Assembly: GCF_014490485.1 (NCBI RefSeq)
Contig: NZ_JACTVA010000001.1
Coordinates: 1-64,000 of the forward strand
Length of the DNA stretch: 64,000 nt
Direction of reading: 5' to 3'
Source of the DNA: Teichococcus aerophilus
GTDB taxonomy: Bacteria; Pseudomonadota; Alphaproteobacteria; Acetobacterales; Acetobacteraceae
The notes beneath the pieces were generated by a model. The model ran no database searches. It was not told where the DNA came from and saw only the letters and a list, made by a program, of their open reading frames with translations. Both the position numbers and the translations under genes were made by a program. Shown here in pieces: positions 52,575 through 60,804 of the stretch (positions are counted from its first letter, which is position 1; every line of letters begins with the position of its first letter).

Positions 52575-53570
52575 TCAGCCCTTCGCGAAGCCGTACAGAG
52601 TAGCTGGATTATCGACCAGCACCCGCTTGCGTGCCGCTTCGTCCGGCACCCAGTCGGTCAGCAGGTCGAACAGCGCCGCGTCATCGGGCTTCTCGGCCGG
52701 CTCGGTGACATGCGGCCAGTCGCTCGCCCATACGCAGCGCTCCGGCGCGCCCGTCGCGTAACCCTGCGCGACGGGCACCGTATCGGACCAGCGGCCCGCC
52801 GGCCCCACCTTCGTGTCCATGTAGGCGCCGGAGAGCTTCACCCAGGTCCTGCCGCGCTCCATCAGCCGCCGGACCGTCTTGTAGCCGGCATGTTCCACGC
52901 CCTTGTCCATCGGGATGCGGCCCAGGTGGTCAAAGACGATCGGGGCGGGCAGACGCATGAACAGGGCTTCGTGCTCCGCGATCTGGTCGCCCAGCATGTG
53001 GATCTGCGTGTGCCAGCCCAGCGCCTGCACGCGTGCGGACAGCGGTTCCAGCATGTCGACCGTGGTGACGCCCGCCTGCACCAGGTTGAAGCGGATGCCA
53101 CGCACCCCGGCTTCATGCATCTCGCGCAGCTGCGCGTCCGTCACGCTCGTATCCACGACCGCGACCATCCGCGCCCGCTCCGGCCCCAGCTCCCGCATCG
53201 CCTGCAGGTGCAGCCGGTTGTCGGTGCCGTAGGTCGAGGGCGTGACGAGCACGGAGCGCTGGGTGCCAAGCCGGCGCGCCAGCGCGCGGTAATCCTCCGG
53301 CGAGGCATCTGGCGGCCGCAACTGCGTGCGCGGGTCGGCCGGGAAGCGGGCATCGTAGACGTGGTGGTGGCAATCCGTCGCCAGGGCGGGCGCGGGCGTG
53401 CGCGGGGGCGCCGTTCCGGTGGAGAACTTCACCGGCCCGGCAACCCCTCTCACCATGTCGGTCGCCCCGGCGACAGGCTGGGCGCTGGCGGAGACGCCTC
53501 GCAGCACGCACCCGGCGGCAACCAGCCCGGCGCCGCCCAGGATGGCGCGGCGAGACTGAGGATGAGCCAT
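52575..53570 (-). CDS. Tat-exported amidohydrolase-family protein
   Basis: A 331-residue TIM-barrel hydrolase of the PF04909 / COG3618 type (2-pyrone-4,6-dicarboxylate hydrolase-like). The N terminus is a twin-arginine-type signal (SRRAILGGAGLVAAGCVLRG, cleavage near ASAQP), unusual for this mostly cytoplasmic family. The metal-binding HHH pattern appears as ATDCHHHVYDARFP, with FDHLGRIPMDKG and CVWASDWPHVTEP later. It is 150 bases downstream of the PaoC-like subunit in the same direction, so it may hydrolyse a lactone or ester linked to the aldehyde oxidation in the periplasm. Confidence 0.85.
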   Translation of the reverse strand: MAHPQSRRAILGGAGLVAAGCVLRGVSASAQPVAGATDMVRGVAGPVKFSTGTAPPRTPAPALATDCHHHVYDARFPADPRTQLRPPDASPEDYRALARRLGTQRSVLVTPSTYGTDNRLHLQAMRELGPERARMVAVVDTSVTDAQLREMHEAGVRGIRFNLVQAGVTTVDMLEPLSARVQALGWHTQIHMLGDQIAEHEALFMRLPAPIVFDHLGRIPMDKGVEHAGYKTVRRLMERGRTWVKLSGAYMDTKVGPAGRWSDTVPVAQGYATGAPERCVWASDWPHVTEPAEKPDDAALFDLLTDWVPDEAARKRVLVDNPATLYGFAKG

Positions 53571-53720
53571 TCGTTTTCTCCCATCGCGCCTGTTTCAGCC
53601 GGCGCTTGCGGGAGCATGCCAAGGGTCCGCGGGAAGGTCGACAGCCTTCATTCTCCGCGGCGCCTGACCCTACCGATGGATCTGGGCGAGCATGGCGGGA
53701 AGCAGCCACGCCCGCCCCGG

Positions 53721-55895
53721 CTACACCATGTGCTCCATCCGCATCGGCAGTTCGCGCAGCCGTCTTCCCGTCGCGTGGAAGATGGCGTTGCCGATGGCCG
53801 CGGCCACGCCCACCATGGCGACCTCGCCCAGCCCTTTCACGCCGGCCTGGTTCAGCAGCAGGTCCGGCCGGTCGATGAAGCCAACATCGATGCTGCCGAT
53901 GTCGGCGTTCACCGGCACCACGTATTCCGCCAGGTCGTTGTTCAGCACGCCACCGAAGCGCGGATCGATCTCCGCTGCCTCGCGCAGCGCGGCACCGATG
54001 CCCCAGACGACGGCGCCGCGCACCTGGCTATCCGCCGTGCGCGGGCTGACCACGCGGCCGCAATCGATCGTGCTGACCACGCGCGGCACGCGAATGCGGC
54101 GGGTGGTGGGCTCCACGCGCACCTCCACGAAATGGGCCGCGAAGCTGAAGCTCACGAAGTCAGGGTATTCAGGGCCGCCGGCTGCCGGCAGCCCGTTCTG
54201 CAACCGGCCGAAGACGGCATCGGGCTGGCCCGGCGCGTGCCCCCGCACCTCGACCTCGATGTGCGGGCGGCGCAGGCGGGCCAGCATCTGGTGCAGGTCG
54301 CCCCGCATCTGCCGGCTGCCGCGCAGCTCAGCCAGGCGCTGCCGCACCTCCAGCGCCGCCTGGCGGACCACGGGAATGGCGCTGGCCGTGCCCCAGGAAC
54401 CGGCGGTCAGGTGCTGGGGCACGGCCTCGGTATCGCCGACGCGGATATCGACGCGCGCCGGGTCGATCGACAGGTGCGCCATCAGCGTCGCCAGGATGGC
54501 GTTGCGCATGCCCTGGCCCATCTCATGCCCGCTGACGGACAGGCGCGTGGTGCCGTTCGCCCGCACCCGCAACCGTGCGATGGCGGGGGACATGGCGGCC
54601 TTGTAGGCGCCACTGGCCACGCCCCAGCCAACCAGCATGCCGTTCTCGTCCCGCATGGACCCCGGCTGCGGGGTCCGCCGCGCCCAGCCGAAGCGGTCCG
54701 CGCCCTGGCGCAGACAATCGGCCAGGAGGCGGGAGGAGAAGGGGCGGCCGGTGACCGGGTCGCGCGTCGCCTCATGCGCCAGCCGGAAGGCCAGCGGGTC
54801 CTGCCCGGTTGCATGGGCCAGCTCGTCCACCGCGCTTTCGAATGCGAAGGCGGCGGGGTGCTCGAAGGGTGCGCGCATATAGCCGGGGGATTGCACGTCG
54901 GTGCGCACCAGCCGCTCCGCGCTCCGGTAATTCGGGATGTCGTAGAGGCGGGATGTGATCTCGCTGAAAGTGGGGCGCAGCGTATCGGCGCGGCTGTTCT
55001 GCATGTCCGCTTCATAGACGGCGGCAACCATCCGCCCTTGCGCGTCGGCGCCGAGCCGGACGCGGTGCCGGCTGGCCGGGCGGAAGCTGGCGGTGTGGAA
55101 CAACTGCGCGCGGGGCATCACCAGCTTCACAGGGCGGCCCAGCAGCATGGCGGCGCGCGCCACCAGCACCGTCTGCAACTGCATTGAGTTCTTCTGGCCG
55201 AAGGCGCCGCCCAGATGGGCGCTGTCCACCCGCACCTGCGCGGGATCGAGGCCAAGGGCGGCCGCGAGGCCGAACTTCACCGCGCCCGCGTTCTGCGATC
55301 CCTCATGAATGGACAGCACGCCGTCGCGCCATTCGGCCACGGTCGCTATCAGCTCCATCGGGTTCTGGAACTGCGCGGGGTGGCTGTACGCGGCGTCCAC
55401 GCGCGTGGCGGCGGCAGTCCAGGCAGCCTCCGCATCGCCGACATTGTAGCTCTGCTGCGGCGGCGTCACCTCTTCCCCGGTTTCCCCCAGGGCGGCGGCG
55501 AAGGGCTCCGCCTCGCAGGTGGCGCGCACCAGGGCGGCGGCCGCGGTCGCGGTCTCCAGCGTCTCCGCCACCACCAGCGCGACGGGCTCGCCGCGATGCA
55601 CCAGCCGGTCCGACAGCATGGGCTGGTGGCTCTGGAAGGCACGACCACCGCCCAGCAGGTAGCCGGCGGATGCCACCCCGGCGAAGTCCCGCCAGGTCAG
55701 CACCGCCAGCACACCGGGCATGTCGCGCGCCGCGCCGGTCTCGATGGCTGTGAGGCGGCCGCGCACGATGGGGGAGGGCACGGTCATGGCATGCGCCAGG
55801 CGCGGCAGCGGGGTGTCGGCGGCGTAGCGCGTCGCGCCACGCACCTTGTCCCGTGCATCGACCCGCGCGCGGTCGGGGAACGTGTTCTCGCTCAT
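53721..55895 (-). CDS. paoC: PaoC-like molybdopterin subunit of aldehyde oxidoreductase
   Basis: A 724-residue large subunit of the xanthine dehydrogenase family. It has the aldehyde-oxidase a/b hammerhead region, GGAFGQKNSMQLQTVLVARA (molybdopterin binding) and VSGHEMGQGMRNAILATLMA, plus VPQHLTAGSWGTASAIP near the active site. The length fits PaoC (YagR), about 730 residues. The catalytic Glu expected near the C terminus likely lies in VKGLGEVAMVG. It begins 4 bases before the FAD-subunit stop (ATGA overlap). With 55892 and 56879 it forms a periplasmic aldehyde oxidoreductase resembling PaoABC; substrates are unproved. Confidence 0.85.
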   Translation of the reverse strand: MSENTFPDRARVDARDKVRGATRYAADTPLPRLAHAMTVPSPIVRGRLTAIETGAARDMPGVLAVLTWRDFAGVASAGYLLGGGRAFQSHQPMLSDRLVHRGEPVALVVAETLETATAAAALVRATCEAEPFAAALGETGEEVTPPQQSYNVGDAEAAWTAAATRVDAAYSHPAQFQNPMELIATVAEWRDGVLSIHEGSQNAGAVKFGLAAALGLDPAQVRVDSAHLGGAFGQKNSMQLQTVLVARAAMLLGRPVKLVMPRAQLFHTASFRPASRHRVRLGADAQGRMVAAVYEADMQNSRADTLRPTFSEITSRLYDIPNYRSAERLVRTDVQSPGYMRAPFEHPAAFAFESAVDELAHATGQDPLAFRLAHEATRDPVTGRPFSSRLLADCLRQGADRFGWARRTPQPGSMRDENGMLVGWGVASGAYKAAMSPAIARLRVRANGTTRLSVSGHEMGQGMRNAILATLMAHLSIDPARVDIRVGDTEAVPQHLTAGSWGTASAIPVVRQAALEVRQRLAELRGSRQMRGDLHQMLARLRRPHIEVEVRGHAPGQPDAVFGRLQNGLPAAGGPEYPDFVSFSFAAHFVEVRVEPTTRRIRVPRVVSTIDCGRVVSPRTADSQVRGAVVWGIGAALREAAEIDPRFGGVLNNDLAEYVVPVNADIGSIDVGFIDRPDLLLNQAGVKGLGEVAMVGVAAAIGNAIFHATGRRLRELPMRMEHMV

Positions 55896-56875
55896 GGACG
55901 TTGGCTCCGTTCGGCGGCGATCATCACGGCGTCGGCCACGGCTTCGGTGCCCAGCACCACCTTGAAGCCGTTGTGGCGCCCGGGGCGGGCCGCGGCGAAG
56001 GCGGCGCGCCCGGCTTCCAGGGCCAGGGCACGATCCAGGCGGCGGCCGGCGAGCACCGCCTCGGCCTCCGGCACGCGCCAGGGCCGGGTGGCAACGCCGC
56101 CCAGCGCGATGCGCGCCTCCCGCACCACGCCTTGTTCCATGTCCAGCGCGACGGCGGCGGAGACCAGCGCGAAGGCGTAGGATTCGCGGTCGCGGATCTT
56201 GTGGTAGGTGGATGCGCGGCCGATCGGCCCGACGGGCACGCGGATGCGCAGGATCATCTCGCCCGGCTCCAGCACCGTCTCCTGCTGCGGCGCGTCGCCG
56301 GGCAGGCGGTGCAGCGCGGCCACTTTCAGGCTGCGCGCGCCGCGCGGCCCCAGCAGGTCCAGCGTCGCGTCCATCGCCACCAGCGCGACGGCCCAGTCAC
56401 CGGGATAGACGGCGATGCAGGCCTCGCTGCCGCCGAGCAACGCATGGCCACGGTCCAGCCCTTCCAGCGCCGCGCAGCCGCTGCCCGGCGCGCGCTTGTT
56501 GCAGGGATAATGGGCACCGTTGCGGAAATACGGGCAGCGCGTCCGCTGCAACAGGTTGCCGCCGAGCGTCGCCATGTTGCGCAGCTGCTGCGACGCCGCC
56601 TTGGCCAGGGATTCCGCCAGCACAGGGCAGCGCCGCAGCACCTCCGGGTGCTCGGCCGCATCGCTCATCCGCGCGAGCGCGCCGAAGACCAGCTCATCCC
56701 CCGCAAACGCGATGCCGTCCAGGCCCGGGATGGTCGTGACGTCCAGCAGCGCGGCAGGCGTCTCGATATCCAGTTTCATCAGGTCATACAGGGTGGTGCC
56801 ACCGGCGATGATGCGGGCCCCGGTGCCGGGCACCGCCTCTGCCGAACGCGCCTGGGTGTAGGTGAAGCGCTGCAT
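55892..56875 (-). CDS. paoB: PaoB-like FAD subunit of aldehyde oxidoreductase
   Basis: A 327-residue FAD-binding subunit (FAD_binding_5 and CO dehydrogenase-type C-terminal domain). IIAGGTTLYDLMKLDIETPA is the FAD-loop region. ATLGGNLLQRTRCPYFRNGA, with PCNKRAPGSGCAALEG after it, supplies the extra cysteines that bind a [4Fe-4S] cluster in PaoB (YagS), a point that separates it from plain xanthine dehydrogenase FAD subunits. The start is 3 bases after the 2Fe-2S subunit stop and its stop overlaps the large-subunit start. The subunit passes electrons between the iron-sulfur clusters and FAD. Confidence 0.85.
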   Translation of the reverse strand: MQRFTYTQARSAEAVPGTGARIIAGGTTLYDLMKLDIETPAALLDVTTIPGLDGIAFAGDELVFGALARMSDAAEHPEVLRRCPVLAESLAKAASQQLRNMATLGGNLLQRTRCPYFRNGAHYPCNKRAPGSGCAALEGLDRGHALLGGSEACIAVYPGDWAVALVAMDATLDLLGPRGARSLKVAALHRLPGDAPQQETVLEPGEMILRIRVPVGPIGRASTYHKIRDRESYAFALVSAAVALDMEQGVVREARIALGGVATRPWRVPEAEAVLAGRRLDRALALEAGRAAFAAARPGRHNGFKVVLGTEAVADAVMIAAERSQRP

Positions 56876-56878
56876 CGC

Positions 56879-57487
56879 TCAGCCCTCCCGCATGCGTGTG
56901 GCGGCGTCCTGGATGGCGGCGACGATGCCGGTATAGGCGCCGCACCGGCAGATATTGCCGCTCATATACTCACGGATCTGCGCCGCGTCCGTGACGTGGC
57001 CTTCCCGCACGCAGGAGACCGCCGCCATGACCTGGCCCGGGGTGCAGTAGCCGCATTGCAGGGCGTCGTGATCGATGAAGGCCTGCTGCATCGGGTGCAG
57101 CGCGCCGCCCGGCGGCGCCAGCCCCTCGATGGTCAGCACCCGCCGGTCCTGCGCCTTGGCGGCGAGGGTGAGGCAGGAGGCGACGCGGCGGCCGTCCAGA
57201 TGCACCGTGCAAGCACCGCACTGGCCGTGGTCGCAGCCCTTCTTGGCGCCGGTGAGATGCAATTGTTCCCGCAGCAGGTCCAGCAGCGAGGTGCGCGGGT
57301 CCACCATCGTGTCCACGGCCTTGCCGTTCACGCGCAGCACGAGCCGCAAGGTGGCGCCGGGGGTGGCCTGCGCCGCCTGCGCCGCCGCCGGAGCCAGGCC
57401 GGCCACCAAGGCGGCGCCCAGGCCGGCCTCCCGCCGAGTGAGGCAGGGGCTTATGGCCGGGGGCACGCCGGCCGGGTCATCGTCCAT
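56879..57487 (-). CDS. paoA: PaoA-like 2Fe-2S subunit with Tat signal
   Basis: A 202-residue iron-sulfur subunit. A twin-arginine-type signal (TRREAGLGAALVAGLAPAAA) marks it as the exported carrier of the complex. The 2Fe-2S ferredoxin domain has KKGCDHGQCGACTVHLDG, and the second cluster domain QCGYCTPGQVMAAV and GNICRCGAYTGI. I use ATG 57487 with GGAGG 8 bases upstream; the longer frame to 57622 reads across the divergent promoter. It begins the paoABC-like operon, divergent from the LysR at 57708. No PaoD-type maturation chaperone follows, unlike the E. coli operon. Confidence 0.86.
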   Translation of the reverse strand: MDDDPAGVPPAISPCLTRREAGLGAALVAGLAPAAAQAAQATPGATLRLVLRVNGKAVDTMVDPRTSLLDLLREQLHLTGAKKGCDHGQCGACTVHLDGRRVASCLTLAAKAQDRRVLTIEGLAPPGGALHPMQQAFIDHDALQCGYCTPGQVMAAVSCVREGHVTDAAQIREYMSGNICRCGAYTGIVAAIQDAATRMREG

Positions 57488-57669
57488 CGTCGTTTCCTCC
57501 GCTGTATGTCGGGTCACGCGGCGGTGCCGGGCGGCCGCCATATCGCCCGGCGGTAAGGCGTGGGCTCGATGACCCGTCGGTGCTGCCGCATTGTCGTGGT
57601 CGCGCATCTCTCCACTCCACACATCATGGAAAAGCGTACATCTTCGTCAGGACGGCACAATTCACCCGA

Positions 57670-57685
57670 AATCGACATCACGATT
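57670..57685. promoter_or_regulatory. Small inverted repeat in divergent pao-like/LysR space
   Basis: AATCG (57670-57674) and CGATT (57681-57685) flank ACATCA in the 220-base space between the paoA-like gene and the LysR gene. It is a plausible LysR contact site, but the spacing does not give an exact T-N11-A box, so confidence is low. Confidence 0.25.
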
Positions 57686-57707
57686 CGTCTGGAGCGAACA
57701 ATCGACT

Positions 57708-58598
57708 ATGGACAAGCTGGACGTCATGCGGCTTCTCGCCCGCATCGTGGAGCGCGGCAGCTTCAGTGCCGCCGCGGTCGACCTGGGCCTACCGCGATCC
57801 ACGGTGACCGAGGCGATCAAGCAACTGGAAGCCCGGCTTGGCGTGCGGTTGCTGGACCGGACCACCCGCCACGTATCGCCCACCCTGGACGGGGAAGCCT
57901 ATTACCGGCGCTGCCTGGCCATTCTGGCTGAGGTCGAGGATGCGGAAGGCAGCTTCTCCGACCGCAAGCCCCGCGGCCTGCTGCGCATCGACGTGCACGG
58001 CCGCATGTTCCGCCAGATCATCCTGCCGGCACTGCCGGACTTCCTGACCCGCTACCCCGAGATCGCGCTGCGCATCGGCGAGGGCGACCGCCTGGTGGAC
58101 CTTGTGCGCGAGGGTGTGGACTGCGTCGTCCGCGCCGGAACCCCGGCCGATAGCGGCATGATCGTCCGCCGGCTGGGATTGCTGCGGGAGACAACCGTGG
58201 CGAGCCCGGACTATCTGGCGCGCCACGGTACGCCGCGCACCCCGAACGATCTGGCGGGGCATGAGATGATCGGCTTCCTGTCCTCGGCCACTGGCGATGT
58301 CCTGCCGCTGGAGTTCACGCGGGACGGGCAGGTGGAGATCAAGCTGCCGTGCCGCTTTACCGTCACGGCATCCGAGACCACCGTGGCGCTCGCGCGGCTC
58401 GGCTATGGCCTGCTGCAGGTGCCGCGCTACGGGGTGGAGGCGGACCTCGCGTCCGGTACGCTGGTCGAGGTGCTGCCGGATTTCCCACCCTCTCCCACGC
58501 CGGTATCGGCGCTGTATCCGCAGAGCAGACAGCTTTCCCCGAGGGTCCGGGTCTTCGTGGACTGGGTGATCCAGGTCTTCCGGCCATATCAGGGTTGA
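57708..58598 (+). CDS. LysR-family transcriptional regulator
   Basis: A 296-residue LysR-type regulator. The start MDKLDVMRLLARIVERGSFS and the helix LGLPRSTVTEAIKQLEARLG are canonical. I use ATG 57708; the frame extends upstream to 57591 without recognisable structure. The effector domain follows (GLLRIDVHGRMFRQIILPAL ... RIGEGDRLVDLVREGVDC). This subtype (CrgA-like) often controls a divergent oxidoreductase operon, here the paoABC-like genes. A GGAG lies 13 bases upstream, longer than usual. The ligand is unknown. Confidence 0.92.
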   Translation: MDKLDVMRLLARIVERGSFSAAAVDLGLPRSTVTEAIKQLEARLGVRLLDRTTRHVSPTLDGEAYYRRCLAILAEVEDAEGSFSDRKPRGLLRIDVHGRMFRQIILPALPDFLTRYPEIALRIGEGDRLVDLVREGVDCVVRAGTPADSGMIVRRLGLLRETTVASPDYLARHGTPRTPNDLAGHEMIGFLSSATGDVLPLEFTRDGQVEIKLPCRFTVTASETTVALARLGYGLLQVPRYGVEADLASGTLVEVLPDFPPSPTPVSALYPQSRQLSPRVRVFVDWVIQVFRPYQG

Positions 58599-58767
58599 GG
58601 GGCGCAGCCGACGACGGCAGGCGTGCTGCGATCGCGATAGCCGCGAATTCCCGCGGGCAGGCGCTGTCTCCTGACCCATAACCGCATGTCATGACCCCTG
58701 GCTATGACTGCCGTGGACGCCTCTCGCCCGGCGCCACAGACTGCCGGCCAGCAGCAGGGAACATCGC

Positions 58768-60804
58768 ATGCCCATGATGGTCGGGGTCGATATCGGCGGC
58801 ACCTTCGCCGATTTCGTGGCGCTGGATCCGGAGAGTGGCCGCATCACCACGCTGAAGGTCCTGACCACGCCGCAGGCGCCGGGCCAGGACGTGGCGGCGG
58901 GGCTGCGGCGGCTGGCCGGCGAGGGCATCGCGCCCGGTGCCATCGCGCGCTTCGTGCACGGCACCACCGTGGGGGTGAACACCATCATCCAGCGGCGCGG
59001 CTGCCGCCTGGCGCTGCTCACCACCGCCGGCTTCACGGACATGCTGGAACTCGCGCGGCTGCGCATGGCCGATCCCTACAGCCTGTTCTGCGAGCGCCCG
59101 GCGCCGCTGATCCCGCGCGAGCGCGTCTTCGGCATTGCCGAGCGCATCGGCGCCGACGGCGAGGTGCTGCAGGCCCCGGCCCGGGCCGAGGTCGCCTCCG
59201 CCCTGGCCGCCGCCCGGCAGGCCGGCTGCGAGGGCATCGTCGTCTCCTTCCTGCACGCCTGGCGCAACCCGGCGCATGAAGACCAGGTGGCCGCCCTGGT
59301 GGCGGAGTTGGAGCCGGGCCTGGTCGTGTTCCGCGGCAGCGAGGTCTGGCCGGCGATCCGCGAATACGAGCGCACTACCACGGCCGTGCTCAACGCCTAT
59401 GTCCACCCGCGCATCTCCCACTATCTTGACCGCGTGGCCGACGAACTGCGTACCGCCGGCATCCCGGCGCCGCTGCTGCTGACCACCTCGGCCGGCGGCA
59501 CCATGACCGCGCAGGCCGGGCGGCGGGACTGCGTCGGCATGCTGCTCTCCGGCACCGCCTCGGGCGTCGTCGGCGCCGGCGTGGTGGCGCGCGCGGCGGG
59601 GGAGGCGGCGGTGCTGACGCTCGATATCGGTGGCACCAGCGCCGACATCGCGCTGCTGGAGGACGGCCAACCCTCCTTCGCCACGGGCCACGCGATCGGC
59701 GAGTTCCCACTGGCCATCACCACCGTCGCCGTCTCCTCCTCCGGCCAGGGCGGCGGCTCGCTGGTGCGGGTGGACGCGCAGGGCGTGCTGCAGGTTGGGC
59801 CGGAGAGCGCCGGCTCCACCCCTGGCCCCGCCTGCTTCGGGCGCGGCGGCACCGGCCTGACGGTGACGGATGCGGCGCTGCTCTGCGGCATCCTCGGCCA
59901 TGGCGATCTCGGCTTCGGCGCCATCAGCCCGGAACTCGCGCTGGCCGAGGCAGCGGCGCGGCCACTGGCGGAACGCCTCGGCCTCGATATCCACACCCTG
60001 GCGGAGGGCGTGCTCAGTGTCGCCATCAGCGGCATGCTGGTGCCGGTGGAGCAATTGCTGGCCCGCGCCGGCATGCATGCCAGCGAATTGACGCTGATGC
60101 CCTTCGGCGGCGCCGGGCCGATGCTGGGCGCGCTGACGGCGGAGGCGGCTGGCATCGGCCGGGTGCTGGTGCCGGCGGTGCCGGGCACGCTCTGCGCCCT
60201 CGGCGCGCTGGCGGCCGCCATCCGCCGCGACACCATGCGCACCGTGCTGCTGCCGCTGGACGACGCGCACTGGGCCGGCATGGCCGCGACGCTGGACACG
60301 CTGGCCGCCGAGGCCGCCGAGGCGGTGCGGGCCATGGCCGGGCCGGGCGAGACCACCGTGGTCCGCGCCGCCGACATCCGCTACCGCGGCCAGTCCTTCG
60401 AGCTGACGGTGCCGCTGGACGCGGACACCGACCTCGCCGAGGCGGCCCGGCTGTTCCACGCCGCGCATGAGAAGAACTTCGGCCATGCTGAGGCGGGCGC
60501 GGCGCTGCAGGTGGTCAGCCTGCGTGCCTCCGCCTCCCGCGCCGCGCCGCCGATCGCCATGCCGCGGGAAGAGGCGGTGCCGCATGCCGCCGTGCCGCAG
60601 GGCCAGGGCCGCCTCTTCGCGCAGGGGCACTGGCAGCAGGCCGCGCTGTTCAACCGCGACGGCCTGGCACCCGGCGCCGCCTTCCGGGGCCCCGCCATCG
60701 TCAGCCAGTCCGACTGCACCATCCTGGTCCCGCCCGGCTGGGACGCGGAGGTGGACGGACTGCGCAACCTGATCCTGCAACACGGCGCCGGAGGGCACGG
60801 CTGA
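58768..60804 (+). CDS. Hydantoinase/oxoprolinase family protein, subunit A
   Basis: A 678-residue HyuA-type subunit. The N-terminal domain starts MPMMVGVDIGGTFADFVALD, the actin-like phosphate-binding region; FVHGTTVGVNTIIQRRGCRL and LTLDIGGTSADIALLEDGQP are the other ASKHA-type motifs, and MPFGGAGPMLGALTAEAAGI is the ATP-region end. HyuA/OplA-type proteins hydrolyse hydantoin or 5-oxoproline rings using ATP together with a B subunit. The B gene follows with a one-base overlap (TGATG). Metal or ring specificity cannot be read. No regulator is adjacent on this strand. Confidence 0.92.
   Translation: MPMMVGVDIGGTFADFVALDPESGRITTLKVLTTPQAPGQDVAAGLRRLAGEGIAPGAIARFVHGTTVGVNTIIQRRGCRLALLTTAGFTDMLELARLRMADPYSLFCERPAPLIPRERVFGIAERIGADGEVLQAPARAEVASALAAARQAGCEGIVVSFLHAWRNPAHEDQVAALVAELEPGLVVFRGSEVWPAIREYERTTTAVLNAYVHPRISHYLDRVADELRTAGIPAPLLLTTSAGGTMTAQAGRRDCVGMLLSGTASGVVGAGVVARAAGEAAVLTLDIGGTSADIALLEDGQPSFATGHAIGEFPLAITTVAVSSSGQGGGSLVRVDAQGVLQVGPESAGSTPGPACFGRGGTGLTVTDAALLCGILGHGDLGFGAISPELALAEAAARPLAERLGLDIHTLAEGVLSVAISGMLVPVEQLLARAGMHASELTLMPFGGAGPMLGALTAEAAGIGRVLVPAVPGTLCALGALAAAIRRDTMRTVLLPLDDAHWAGMAATLDTLAAEAAEAVRAMAGPGETTVVRAADIRYRGQSFELTVPLDADTDLAEAARLFHAAHEKNFGHAEAGAALQVVSLRASASRAAPPIAMPREEAVPHAAVPQGQGRLFAQGHWQQAALFNRDGLAPGAAFRGPAIVSQSDCTILVPPGWDAEVDGLRNLILQHGAGGHG

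Noticed and set aside
52710-55187. Long plus-strand open frame opposite the amidohydrolase and PaoC-like genes
   Set aside because: Antisense shadow of well supported minus-strand genes.
58702-60798. Long minus-strand open frame opposite the HyuA gene
   Set aside because: Antisense shadow; HyuA motifs are intact on the plus strand.
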